A stretch of 56,179 nucleotides of DNA from an uncultured Lachnospiraceae bacterium (GTDB lineage Bacteria > Bacillota > Clostridia > Lachnospirales > Lachnospiraceae), in NCBI GenBank assembly GCA_902796595.1, contig CADBPM010000008.1:1-56179 (forward strand), read 5' to 3'. Below are positions 1 to 8,915 of this stretch, in pieces. Under the pieces are notes generated by a model. It was not told where the DNA came from, made no database searches, and saw nothing but the letters and a program-made list of their open reading frames with translations. A program made the position numbers and the translations under genes. Positions within the stretch are counted from its first letter, which is position 1, and every line of letters begins with the position of its first letter.

Positions 1-97
1 CTCCCTTGACATCCCCATGTCACACAACTATACTCCAGGGAAGGAATCGGTGGATACGACTACCCACTATTTTTGACGAATAACCATCATCATTTAC

Positions 98-2542
98 TTA
101 GCTGTCTGACTTAAGTTGTCCTTCAAGGGCTGCATTACTTGCAATATTTTTAACTGCTGCAATCAAGAACCACACAAGTCCGACGATCCATCCACCCTTT
201 ACTTCAAGTGTGAGCGCCTTCACCATTTCCATAGAGAAACCGCCGCCAGCCATCTTTGCAATAGCACGCAATGGCATATTGTAGATGAAGAGAAGATTCA
301 GATTCGGCTTGCCACTCTTCATTGATGATTTAAGAAGAAGGGTAAGTACAAGCCAGACTATCCAGAAGATCGGGCTTCTGCCATGATTCAGCTCACCAAA
401 AGTGATATTTTCATCAATCTTCGTTATCTTACTTGAAGGAATCGCATGCCCCAAGAGAGCTGCGAATTCAGTATCACTTACATTCTGAACATCACCTGTG
501 TAGTAGCTTTCAAGACTTCCTCTCTTATATGGACTTTCCGAAGGAACACCTTCACTTACAAAATCACCCTTGAGTCTTATATCTCTGCTGCTTGCACCTA
601 TCTGGACCTCCCAGTCGCTTGACTCGTTCTTCCACTTATTATCTTTTATATCAAAGAATCTGAAAGTATATTCGTCAAAAGGTATAGTGACCTTTTTGCT
701 CTCACCTGGTGCAAGGAAAACCTTATCAAAACCTTTAAGTTCCCTCTCAGGCCTTGGAAGAAGTCTTCTGTTTTCATTGTTGCCATGTCTGTGCACATAC
801 ATCTGGACAACTTCCGCACCGGCTCTGTTTCCAGTATTCTTTATGGTGAATGTCGCGCCATTTTTATCAACAGAAAGGTCTGAATACTCAAAAGTCGTAT
901 ATGAAAGACCGAATCCGAACGGGAACTGCACCTGCATATTGGCAGTATCATAGTATCTGTAACCGATATACATTCCTTCACGGTATTCGCTTGTGCGTGC
1001 CTTACTTGGGTAATCACGCTTTGCAGGAGTATCCGCATACTGAATAGGGAATGACTCTGAAAGTTTACCGGATGGATTTATCATACCGGTGAGCACATCC
1101 AAAGTAGCCGCAGCACTTGCCTGACCGCCAAGATAACAGTCGATCAAAGCCTTGCAGTCCGCAAGCCAAGGCATTTCAACCGCACTGCCGCCAGAAAGAA
1201 CTACAACAACATTGCGGTTTACATTTGAAATTGCATGAAGAACTTCTATCTGGTTCTCATCAATTCTCATGTCAGGTCTGTCGAGACCTTCACTTTCCTT
1301 AATCTCGTCAAGACCCATGCAGTAAATAACAACATCTGCCTTCTGCGCAAGAGTAACAGCCTCTTCAAGAAGAGCCTTGTCGCTGCCGCCATGGCGCTTG
1401 TATCCCTTTGCAAAACCGACATTTGAAAGTTCCGTCTTCTCTATACATTCCTTCATGGAATCAAGCTTAGTCGGATTTACCATGGATGAACCCGCACCCT
1501 GATAACGTGGGGTCTCTGCAAAATCACCAATAAGCGCAACTCTTGTTCCATTCTTTAAAGGAAGTATATTGTCCTCATTCTTAAGAAGCACTATACTTTC
1601 TGATGCAGCCTTTCTTGCAAGAGCATTATGAGCCTCTATATCAAATTTTCCATCGGCATTCTTTACAACTTCATTCACAGGGATCATAACAGAAAGAAGT
1701 TCATCAAGTCTGTCATCCACAGTGCTTTCAGGGAGTCTGCCGTCTGAAACAGCCTTCATAAGTTCCATCGTTGAACCGCCGCCAGGAGCCGGCATCTCCA
1801 GGTCACTGCCGCATCTTACACCCTCAACATGAGAATTCGAGCCGCCCCAGTCTGTTACGACCATTCCATCAAATTTCCATTCATCGCGAAGAATATCCTT
1901 TAAGAGATGGGCATTCTCGTTAGCATAGCGACCGTTTATAAGATTGTAGGAAGTCATTATCGTCTTAGGTCTGCTTTCCTTAACAACGATTTCAAAGGCG
2001 GTAAGATATATTTCACGAAGTGTTCTTTCATCAAGGATAGAATCACTCGCCATACGCTTAAGTTCCTGATCATTTACAGCAAAATGCTTAGGGCAGGCTG
2101 ATATACCTTCCTTCTGGATTCCTCTTACATATCCTGCTGCCATCTTTCCGGCAAGATAAGGATCTTCTGAAAAATATTCAAAATTACGACCGCATAGAGG
2201 TGAGCGCTTCATATTAAGGCCTGGTCCTAAAAGCACACCTACATGCATGCTCTTTGCTTCATTTCCGAGAGCCTCGCCCACCTGCTCGCCAAGTGCCGGA
2301 TCCCATGAATTTGCCATAGTTGCCGCAGTAGGAAAGCACGTTGCCGGAAGAGAGCCGCCAAGTCCAAGGTGATTAGCGCCCTCGCCCTGCTTTCTGAGTC
2401 CATGAGGGCCATCTGACAGCTCCATCGCCTCTATTCCGTATCTCTTATAACCTCTTGTTGCAAATGTCTTGCCACCCGCAAGCATCGAGCATTTTTCAGC
2501 AAAAGTCATTTTGTCTATGATCTTCTGGTATTTTCTTGACAT
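98..2542 (-). CDS. GH3 beta-glycosidase with C-terminal membrane segments
   Basis: Hydrolyses terminal beta-linked glucose or xylose from oligosaccharides; the exact sugar cannot be read from sequence. The protein (814 residues) has the usual GH3 order: TIM-barrel domain (about 1-310, with KHF at 152-154 and the nucleophile Asp231 in VVTDWGG), alpha/beta sandwich domain, then a fibronectin-III-like domain. The last 100 residues are unusual: two hydrophobic stretches (near WIVWLVLTLLL and GWIVGLVWFLIAAV) suggest that the enzyme is held to the membrane. There is no signal peptide, so the catalytic part is probably cytosolic. The start at 2542 is chosen because AGAAAGGA precedes it; a longer frame to 2608 has no ribosome site. 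A terminator lies 30 bp upstream, leaving almost no room for a separate promoter, so expression may depend on readthrough from the neighbouring GH3 gene. Family is clear; substrate is not. Confidence 0.9.
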   Translation of the reverse strand: MSRKYQKIIDKMTFAEKCSMLAGGKTFATRGYKRYGIEAMELSDGPHGLRKQGEGANHLGLGGSLPATCFPTAATMANSWDPALGEQVGEALGNEAKSMHVGVLLGPGLNMKRSPLCGRNFEYFSEDPYLAGKMAAGYVRGIQKEGISACPKHFAVNDQELKRMASDSILDERTLREIYLTAFEIVVKESRPKTIMTSYNLINGRYANENAHLLKDILRDEWKFDGMVVTDWGGSNSHVEGVRCGSDLEMPAPGGGSTMELMKAVSDGRLPESTVDDRLDELLSVMIPVNEVVKNADGKFDIEAHNALARKAASESIVLLKNEDNILPLKNGTRVALIGDFAETPRYQGAGSSMVNPTKLDSMKECIEKTELSNVGFAKGYKRHGGSDKALLEEAVTLAQKADVVIYCMGLDEIKESEGLDRPDMRIDENQIEVLHAISNVNRNVVVVLSGGSAVEMPWLADCKALIDCYLGGQASAAATLDVLTGMINPSGKLSESFPIQYADTPAKRDYPSKARTSEYREGMYIGYRYYDTANMQVQFPFGFGLSYTTFEYSDLSVDKNGATFTIKNTGNRAGAEVVQMYVHRHGNNENRRLLPRPERELKGFDKVFLAPGESKKVTIPFDEYTFRFFDIKDNKWKNESSDWEVQIGASSRDIRLKGDFVSEGVPSESPYKRGSLESYYTGDVQNVSDTEFAALLGHAIPSSKITKIDENITFGELNHGRSPIFWIVWLVLTLLLKSSMKSGKPNLNLLFIYNMPLRAIAKMAGGGFSMEMVKALTLEVKGGWIVGLVWFLIAAVKNIASNAALEGQLKSDS

Positions 2543-2570
2543 TAGGTCGTCCTTTCTGCTTTGCTTGTTA

Positions 2571-2627
2571 ATAAAAAGAATGCCCGGATATACCGGGCAT
2601 TGCGCCACCCTTTACAGGTGGCGCAAT
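2571..2627 (-). terminator. Double-hairpin terminator after the permuted GH3 gene
   Basis: Two hairpins lie in tandem: 2599-2627 (stem ATTGCGCCACC, 7-nt loop) and 2579-2601 (stem AATGCCCGG, 5-nt loop). On the minus strand they are followed by a run of T residues. They sit just after the stop of the upstream GH3 gene and share three bases, so the two stems may compete. Confidence 0.8.
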
Positions 2628-2635
2628 ATTAGAAA

Positions 2636-5530
2636 TTATTTCTCTATAGTAACTGCTACTTCGTCATCCTTATGCTTTCTGTAAGACTTAATTGAAAGAA
2701 CGCATAAGCATACAATGAGAAGACCAGCAACTATATCGCCGCAGATAAGCATTATCTGCCAGCTCTTAAGTCCACCGTGAAGATTTTCCTTATCATAAGC
2801 ACGGCTGTTAACTACAGTGTAAAGAATATCCTTTGTAGCTCTTCTTGCACTTGTTAGCGCTGTAGCACTTTCCTTATCAGCAAGATGGTTGGTTGCTGTA
2901 TCATAGTTTACAAGCATTGAATCTCCACCGTTTCTGATAGAGATATCAGAATTCATGTAACCATATACACCAAAGTAATCTGTAAGAACAAATCCCTTGA
3001 AGCCCCACTCATTTCTGAGTACGTCTACAAGAAGATTAGGATTGGCACCTGCCCATCTGTAACCGATATAGTTGAAAGAACTCATTACTGCATGAGCCCC
3101 GCCCTGCTTTACAGCGATTTCAAAAGGCTTAAGGTAAATCTCACGCATTGCCTGCTCATTTGACCATGTACAGAGCATGTTAGTTCTGTTAGTCTCCTGA
3201 TCGTTCATTGCGAAATGCTTGATATAAGCATAAACACCATGTCTTGCAGCACCGATTACAGCATTGGCTGCCATCTTTCCTGAAAGAAGGCCATCTTCTG
3301 AATAATACTCGAAGTTACGTCCTGCAAACGAAGATCTGTGAATATTCATAGCTGGTGCATACCAACCTGAAACATTCATCTGGTTAGCCATTTCTCCGAT
3401 AGAATCACCAAATGCATCGGCAAGCTTTGTGCTCCATGTAGAAGCAATCATTGTTGCACTTGGGAAACCAACTGAACCAACCTTTGTAAAGTTGTTGTTG
3501 ATACTTGCAGGGCCGTCACAATCATAAGTCATAACCTTGCCGATATCAGAAACTGCAGTTGTTGAATATCCGCCAAGAGCGATAAGTGAATCCATATCAC
3601 CAATTGTAAGCTGGTCAAGGAACTTGTCCCACTTAGCATCTTCGAAATCAAGACCGCGCATTTCTTCAAGCTTGATTCCATTCTTTGCGCCTGTTGTAGG
3701 CATTACGTCGCTTTCATTTACATCCTTGGTAACATCATAAGCGCCGTTGTTTAAGAACTTCTCCTGTGTTTCTGCTGTAGCTGCCTCACTTGGAGCCTTT
3801 GTAGCCTCAGCATAGTTTGCAAAATGACCTGCTCTTGAAAGATATGTAAGCTCGCCACTTGCATAAGGGAACTTGTTTGTTGCTGTTACAAGATCTGTAG
3901 AACGCTTGTTGTCGCCGCTATACGTAACCGTATCGGCAACATTTACCTTCTTGCTTTCAATGATGTTATGTGAATCCTTGTTAATAGAAACAACATAATC
4001 ACCCTTTTCAAGTACGTACTGACCATCGCCGCTTATATCATAAGAAGCCATGTCTTCAAGGTTAAATGAGATAGCTGCTGTTGTGCTTGCACCCGGTTCA
4101 AGAAGATCAGTCTTCTCAAAAGCTATAAGGTTGGCACTTGCCTTCTCAATTCCACCTTCTGTATAAGGAGGATTGAAATAAACTTCTACTACATCCTTAC
4201 CAGCTACAGAACCTGTATTAGTAACTGTTACATCAAATGAAACCTTGCCGTCTGCAACGGTAATATCACTCATCTTCTGATCGAAGCTTGTGTATGAAAG
4301 TCCATATCCGAATGGATATACAACAGACTTATCATAGTCGATAAATCCTTCTGTTGCTGCTGTTTCCCAGAACTTATAGCCAACGTAGATGCCTTCTACA
4401 TAATTAACGAATGTAGGAAGCTGTGTAACCTCTTTATCTGAACCGAATGGCTTTGAGGTATAAGCATACTTATCCATGTTGTTGTAGGTAAATGAACCAA
4501 AGTTGTTCCAGTTAGGTGTCTGGGTAAGATCAGCTACCCATGTATCTACTGTACGCGCTGATGGGTTTACCTCGCCGTCAAGAACCTTGCCAAGTGCATT
4601 GAAACCACTCTGTCCAGGACCAGCTACCCAAAGGCATCCCTTAATCTGTGGATACTCATTTACAAATCCAATTTCCATAGGGTTAGATGAATTGTAAATG
4701 AAGATGACCTTATCAAAATTGCTTGTTACCTTGTCAAGCATCTTCTTTTCTGTAGCTGAAAGCTGAAGATAATGCTCACCAGCTTCAAAATCTTTGTAAT
4801 CCTTAGAATTGTCAGTGTAAGTAACCTTGCTTACATCTGTAGGAACATCGGCACCTTCACCACCTACTCTTGAAACAACTACGATAGCTGTGTCGGAGAA
4901 GCTCTTTGCCTTGTTCATAAGATCATCTGTATAATAATCTTCTGTAGGCTCAGGAAGTGTCCAATCCTGTGACCACATACCAACTTCAGGTCTGTCAGCT
5001 CTATACTTTGTATACATATCTGAAAGCTCTGTATTGTATTCAAAGCCTGCATTTGTAAGGCCCTGAAGTAAAGTAGTAGTAGTATAAGCATCTGAAAGAG
5101 CCCCCGAACCAGTACCACCATAGCAAGGATTAGTTGAAGCCCAGCCGAATACATTTACTTTTGAATTCTTCGCAAGTGGAAGAATATTATCCTGATTCTT
5201 GAAAAGAGCAATACCTTCTTCAGATATCTTCTCAACAAGCTCAGTTGCTTTTGCACTTGTCTGTTCTTTGATAGTACCAGAACCTGTAGCAAGAGCTACC
5301 ATTGTATTCATAGGTCCTGTAATTATCAAATTGACTACGATCACGATCACAAGTAACATTGCGATCCATGCGCTTTTTCTGGTAAGGCTTCTTGCAGCCT
5401 TTTTCTTCATTATGAAACCAGCTGCAACTGTAACAATAATGGCAAGTGCAAGTACAATGCCAAGTGCGATGAGATGAGGTTTAATCGTGGTCAATACCTT
5501 CATCACGTCATCCATGTTAATTGCTAACAT
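2636..5530 (-). CDS. Membrane-anchored GH3 beta-glycosidase with permuted domain order
   Basis: A glycoside hydrolase of family 3 in which the two halves are swapped. After an N-terminal membrane region (two hydrophobic segments, about residues 17-40 and 53-75), the alpha/beta sandwich domain comes first (ISEEGIALFKNQDNILPL), then a fibronectin-III-like domain, and only then the TIM barrel with AGRNFEYYSEDG, KHFAMNDQ and the nucleophile Asp851 in GFVLTDYFG. A further membrane helix lies near 924-945, followed by a charged tail. Swapped GH3 enzymes are known from rumen clostridia such as Butyrivibrio fibrisolvens BglA; membrane segments at both ends are less usual. With two N-terminal and one C-terminal helix the catalytic part may face outside. 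The start has a good AAAGGAG site. It is 35 bp behind the GtrA-like gene, so the two form an operon. Substrate (glucoside or xyloside) unknown. Confidence 0.9.
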   Translation of the reverse strand: MLAINMDDVMKVLTTIKPHLIALGIVLALAIIVTVAAGFIMKKKAARSLTRKSAWIAMLLVIVIVVNLIITGPMNTMVALATGSGTIKEQTSAKATELVEKISEEGIALFKNQDNILPLAKNSKVNVFGWASTNPCYGGTGSGALSDAYTTTTLLQGLTNAGFEYNTELSDMYTKYRADRPEVGMWSQDWTLPEPTEDYYTDDLMNKAKSFSDTAIVVVSRVGGEGADVPTDVSKVTYTDNSKDYKDFEAGEHYLQLSATEKKMLDKVTSNFDKVIFIYNSSNPMEIGFVNEYPQIKGCLWVAGPGQSGFNALGKVLDGEVNPSARTVDTWVADLTQTPNWNNFGSFTYNNMDKYAYTSKPFGSDKEVTQLPTFVNYVEGIYVGYKFWETAATEGFIDYDKSVVYPFGYGLSYTSFDQKMSDITVADGKVSFDVTVTNTGSVAGKDVVEVYFNPPYTEGGIEKASANLIAFEKTDLLEPGASTTAAISFNLEDMASYDISGDGQYVLEKGDYVVSINKDSHNIIESKKVNVADTVTYSGDNKRSTDLVTATNKFPYASGELTYLSRAGHFANYAEATKAPSEAATAETQEKFLNNGAYDVTKDVNESDVMPTTGAKNGIKLEEMRGLDFEDAKWDKFLDQLTIGDMDSLIALGGYSTTAVSDIGKVMTYDCDGPASINNNFTKVGSVGFPSATMIASTWSTKLADAFGDSIGEMANQMNVSGWYAPAMNIHRSSFAGRNFEYYSEDGLLSGKMAANAVIGAARHGVYAYIKHFAMNDQETNRTNMLCTWSNEQAMREIYLKPFEIAVKQGGAHAVMSSFNYIGYRWAGANPNLLVDVLRNEWGFKGFVLTDYFGVYGYMNSDISIRNGGDSMLVNYDTATNHLADKESATALTSARRATKDILYTVVNSRAYDKENLHGGLKSWQIMLICGDIVAGLLIVCLCVLSIKSYRKHKDDEVAVTIEK

Positions 5531-5565
5531 CTGCTTTTCTCCTTTTGCTGTTTAACTGTTGTCTG

Positions 5566-6165
5566 TTACTTTTCTTCTTTCTTCTCACCTTCAGGGAAGA
5601 TGATCTTGAATACAAAGAAGAATACTATCATCGAGATACCACCCATAAGGAAGGTTGACCCGATGTTGTAGAGCCATCCCGGCACAATATCCTTCATAAC
5701 GCCTACCCAGATACAGTTAAGTGAGTTTACGATAGGTGTTATGACAAGCCATGCTATGAAATACCACATAGCTTGGTACCATACGTTACCTTTACTCTTG
5801 AATGTGATATTTCTCTGAAGCGGGAAGTTGATGCACTGAGCAAGGAATGAACCTACGAGCATGGCGATAAAATAACCAAGGCCACCGCCTATCATTACAT
5901 TACCGGCTTCGTCGTAAAGCACATCATAGCCAAGTGCATTCCAGGTAAAAGTCTTGCCAAAGAGAGTAACCGGAATTGCCGGCCAGCTCCACTCTGTCCC
6001 TGCCAGACCAATACCAAGAAGTTTCGGCAGGAATGCAAAGATGATGTACTGAAAAATGGTAACTCCTTCTGAAAATACAATAAAGAAGAATATCTGATAA
6101 AGCCATTTTGACAGTACAGGATGTTTTTCACTAAAACCTGCCCACCAGTTTCTGATAGCCTGCAT
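5566..6165 (-). CDS. GtrA-like polytopic membrane protein
   Basis: A 199-residue membrane protein with about four to five hydrophobic segments and a lysine/glutamate-rich tail. The stretch QCINFPLQRNITFKSKGN, next to a membrane helix, resembles the conserved region of GtrA-family proteins, which help move lipid-linked sugars across the membrane or act in cell-wall glycan modification. It is longer than typical GtrA proteins (about 120-140 residues), with extra sequence between the first helices. It heads an operon with the permuted membrane GH3 gene. The promoter region carries AgrA-like direct repeats, and the gene follows a LytTR two-component system. A role in a surface glycan or a glycolipid linked to the GH3 enzyme is inference. 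AAAGGAG lies 6 nt before the start. Confidence 0.6.
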   Translation of the reverse strand: MQAIRNWWAGFSEKHPVLSKWLYQIFFFIVFSEGVTIFQYIIFAFLPKLLGIGLAGTEWSWPAIPVTLFGKTFTWNALGYDVLYDEAGNVMIGGGLGYFIAMLVGSFLAQCINFPLQRNITFKSKGNVWYQAMWYFIAWLVITPIVNSLNCIWVGVMKDIVPGWLYNIGSTFLMGGISMIVFFFVFKIIFPEGEKKEEK

Positions 6166-6184
6166 AATTTACTCCTTTCTCAGA

Positions 6185-6265
6185 TTTTCTATCATAACTT
6201 TAACACACTTTGCACAAAAAAATACCGCCTATGCACAAACGGTAATAATTTATGCACAAACGGTA
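6185..6265 (-). promoter_or_regulatory. gtrA promoter with LytTR-type direct repeats
   Basis: Two identical boxes reading ACCGTTTGT on the minus strand lie at 6256-6264 and 6235-6243, separated by 12 bp. They fit the published AgrA/LytTR half-site pattern (W-M-M-G-T-T-N-R-K in pairs 12-13 bp apart). A third, degenerate copy of the 21-bp unit starts at 6212 and overlaps a -35-like TTTGTG (6213-6218), 16 bp from a -10-like TATGAT (6191-6196). Direct control by the neighbouring LytTR regulator is inferred. Confidence 0.65.
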
Positions 6266-6289
6266 TTCTTGTTGAAATGACTTCACTTA

Positions 6290-7606
6290 TCAAACATTTC
6301 TCAAAGGTAAGATCACATTTAGTATAAACCACTCATTATCTACCTTTACACTTGCACTACCTCCATAGTTTTCAGCAGTCGTACGGATCGATTTCAACCC
6401 GTATCCATGATAGGCAACATCAGGCTTTGTTGTCTTTGGCAGTCCGTTTACCATTTTAAGCTTTCCGCCCACGTAATAATTTTCAAATCTTGAAACAACA
6501 AAATCCTTCTGCCTGCTGACAGTCACATGTATAAGTCTCTTTTCCTTTACAGGTATGCGCTTTTCGTATTCTATAGCGTTATCAAGCGCATTTCCGAATA
6601 TCGATGCAAGATCCATGACATCTACAAAATCAAGCAGGGTTCCATCTGCAACACAGGTAAACACTATCGAATGCTTTTCACAATACATAGCCTTGCTTGT
6701 AAATACAGTGTCAAGAACCATATTACCTGTTTTATAGGAAAGTTCATAGGCCTTGATACCATTTTCCATTGATTCAAGATATTCATTACGCTTTTCTTCA
6801 TCGCTTTCAGTTCTCAAAAACTCTATCTGATGCTTTAAGTCATGATATTTCTGATTGATGAAATTAATGCTCTCACGACTCATGCGGTACTGAACGTACT
6901 GGTTCTGCAATACATTTTTAAGTGCCGCCACCTCATGCCATGCCCTGCTCTGACAGCACGATACATAATGAGTATAGAGAATTGCAAAACCACCGATGTC
7001 GGTAAGAGTTCTTGTATTCAGTACATCAATCGGATACTGGGCAGAAAAAGGAGTCCTTTGGTAAATATAGCTTATATTGCTTACAGCAAATATCACCGCA
7101 CCGATCACCACAGCTGACAAAAGCTCTCTGCGTGAAATATTAAGGTTGGTATCGGGAATTCTGTTTCTTTCTATGAAATATATAATCGTAAGCACTCCCA
7201 CATATATAGCAAGTGGAAAAACTATCAGCGGCAGCAGAATCCCCTTATCTTTTCTCATATAGAAAAGAAACACATAGAGCTGCCATTCCAGTGATGCCAT
7301 AAGTTCCGCCAGAACAAAGGCTCTTATGGTAAAATATGCCGCATCCTTTTTAGTAATGTTTAATGATGCTCCCATATAAAAAAACATTATCATTACGGCA
7401 ACAAGCATAGCAGGGATCCAAAGCGATATATGAAAAGACTTCGAAAATACAAGCCATACAACAAGCATGCATAAAGCAGCTATGCTTTTTGCAACTTTGG
7501 ACATGACAACTTTGCCCCTGCTCAGCATAAAAATATATAAAGTACAGGCTGCCCACTCCGCAGCTGCCGTATAAAAGCGGGGAATATCCGGTATCTGATA
7601 AGTCAT
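6290..7606 (-). CDS. AgrC/GHKL-type sensor histidine kinase
   Basis: Sensor kinase of a two-component system. The first half (about residues 10-215) is a run of six or so membrane helices. The second half holds a dimerisation helix with the phospho-accepting histidine near 255 in HDLKHQ, an N box (FGNALDNAIEYE, about 337-348) and a G box (GYGLKSI). The short GHKL-type ATPase and the HDLKHQ motif are typical of peptide-sensing kinases such as AgrC, which pair with LytTR regulators. It starts 16 bp after the regulator gene, so both are one transcript. No pheromone precursor or AgrB-like protease is seen nearby, so the signal is unknown. The cognate regulator and AgrA-like DNA repeats just downstream suggest control of gtrA-GH3. 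Confidence 0.9.
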   Translation of the reverse strand: MTYQIPDIPRFYTAAAEWAACTLYIFMLSRGKVVMSKVAKSIAALCMLVVWLVFSKSFHISLWIPAMLVAVMIMFFYMGASLNITKKDAAYFTIRAFVLAELMASLEWQLYVFLFYMRKDKGILLPLIVFPLAIYVGVLTIIYFIERNRIPDTNLNISRRELLSAVVIGAVIFAVSNISYIYQRTPFSAQYPIDVLNTRTLTDIGGFAILYTHYVSCCQSRAWHEVAALKNVLQNQYVQYRMSRESINFINQKYHDLKHQIEFLRTESDEEKRNEYLESMENGIKAYELSYKTGNMVLDTVFTSKAMYCEKHSIVFTCVADGTLLDFVDVMDLASIFGNALDNAIEYEKRIPVKEKRLIHVTVSRQKDFVVSRFENYYVGGKLKMVNGLPKTTKPDVAYHGYGLKSIRTTAENYGGSASVKVDNEWFILNVILPLRNV

Positions 7607-7622
7607 TTATTGTGCCTTCTTC

Positions 7623-8318
7623 TCATAAAAAATCAGCCAAAGCTTCCATAAAGTCATTCTTTCTTGCCCTGCTCACAGGAAGCATTTCATTTCCAACTAC
7701 AGCGCAGCCATCTCTTATGCCCTCCACAAAGGACAGATTTACAAGACAGCCTTTGTTGCATCTGAAGAAATGTTCTGCTGCAAGCTCCTTCTCCACACTT
7801 TTCATCGTAGCTGTAATAGTTACCACTTCATCTTTCGTGTGAAATGACAGATTATGCCCTTGGCTTTCAATATATTTTATAGATGCCACCGCAAGCTTGA
7901 CAGTCCCGTCTTTATTTGACACAGTAAGATAATGCTTTGTGTCGTGCGGCAGTCGTTCTACCGCCTTTTCAAGAGTTTTGCTGAAAGGAAAATACTCCAC
8001 AGGTTTAAGCACATAATCCAAGGCATCAACCGCATAACCCTTTATCGCATACTGGATCATGTTTGTTATAAAAATAATGATAACCTGCGGATCAATCTTT
8101 CGTATCTGTTCAGCGGCACTCATTCCGTCCATGTACTTCATCTTTATGTCCATAAGGATAATGTCGTACTGTCCCTTATAGTCATCTACTATTCCGGACC
8201 CGTCTGTATACCTTGTCTGAACTAAGTCGTTTCCGCTTTCTCTGACATACCTGCTGATATACGCCGATAAAGTACCGGCATACTCTTCCTCATCTTCAAC
8301 TATCGCTATATTAATCAT
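7623..8318 (-). CDS. LytTR-family response regulator
   Basis: A 231-residue DNA-binding response regulator. The receiver domain (1-120) has the acidic pocket in IVEDEEEY and the phospho-accepting Asp57 in YDIILMD, with the conserved lysine in YVLKPVEYF. The C-terminal LytTR domain (about 130-231) includes IKYIESQGHN and FFRCNKGCLVNLSFV, as in AgrA, VirR and LytR. It is the first gene of a two-gene operon with the sensor kinase and has its own sigma-A promoter about 100 bp upstream. The ribosome site is weak (GGCGGGAC). LytTR proteins bind pairs of direct repeats, and such repeats occur upstream of the gtrA-GH3 operon. Confidence 0.93.
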   Translation of the reverse strand: MINIAIVEDEEEYAGTLSAYISRYVRESGNDLVQTRYTDGSGIVDDYKGQYDIILMDIKMKYMDGMSAAEQIRKIDPQVIIIFITNMIQYAIKGYAVDALDYVLKPVEYFPFSKTLEKAVERLPHDTKHYLTVSNKDGTVKLAVASIKYIESQGHNLSFHTKDEVVTITATMKSVEKELAAEHFFRCNKGCLVNLSFVEGIRDGCAVVGNEMLPVSRARKNDFMEALADFL

Positions 8319-8342
8319 TTATGTCCCGCCATAATCTACTTA

Positions 8343-8445
8343 CCAGCCTTCGATTATCATAATTGGCTGGATATTCCTTTTTAAATGTCCTGCAAAAGAG
8401 AACACCCTAATAAGGGACTATAACAAACAGTATAAGTTAAGTCAA
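8343..8445 (-). promoter_or_regulatory. Promoter and leader of the two-component operon
   Basis: TTGACT (8440-8445), a 17-bp spacer and TATAGT (8417-8422) make a strong sigma-A promoter reading into the response regulator. The leader of about 90 nt contains a hairpin at 8343-8370 (CCAGCC paired with GGCTGG). The rest of the gap up to 8626 is AT-rich with no further gene or clear element. Confidence 0.75.
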
Positions 8446-8626
8446 GTTAAAAATCTTATGCCAACCAACCTCATTTATGCACTTTTTTCTCATAAATTCA
8501 GTGAGAACGTAGTATCACATTTTTAAAGACGAAAAAATGTAAGATTGCACATTTTTCAGTTCATTGAAATTTTATTAATCTTTTTTACAGAAATATTAAT
8601 TCAATTCACTTAATGTTTTCTATTAA

Positions 8627-8670
8627 AATTAACCCCCAAGTTGAAATGTTCTGCTCCAACTCAGGGGTTT
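8627..8670 (-). terminator. Terminator after the arabinanase operon
   Basis: A hairpin pairing AACCCC..GAGTTG with CAAC..GGGGGTT, followed on the minus strand by AATTTTAAT, lies just past the stop of the 79-residue membrane protein. Confidence 0.7.
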
Positions 8671-8675
8671 TACAA

Positions 8676-8915
8676 TTAAAATTTCTTATGAAATACATCT
8701 ACCCGCACAGTGTGGATTGCCACTGCAATCGCGGTTATAGTGCCAAATATCTTGGTTAGTGTTAATATCTGTTCCCATGAAGTTATCCATACATTCATAA
8801 GGATAAGTGAAAGGATAGCAAAGATTGCAAGCCACCAGAGGAAGGAAGCCGCAGAATACGCTGCTATCTTAAGCGCTTCAAGAAGTACATCAACTGCATT
8901 TTTACGAAAACTCAT
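8676..8915 (-). CDS. Small membrane protein coupled to the arabinanase
   Basis: Not a recognised family. The 79-residue product has two hydrophobic segments (about 20-40 and 48-66) and a basic end. The stop codon of the preceding GH43 gene overlaps the start codon (TGATG), which indicates translational coupling and decides the start; an ATG 18 bp earlier is possible but less likely. It is followed by a terminator, so it forms a two-gene unit with the arabinanase. It may hold or chaperone the secreted enzyme at the membrane, but nothing in the sequence shows this. Confidence 0.6.
   Translation of the reverse strand: MSFRKNAVDVLLEALKIAAYSAASFLWWLAIFAILSLILMNVWITSWEQILTLTKIFGTITAIAVAIHTVRVDVFHKKF

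Noticed and set aside
6..34. TTGACA-17 bp-TATACT on the plus strand at the window edge
   Set aside because: It would read into the 3' end of a gene on the other strand with no plus-strand gene behind it; probably chance.
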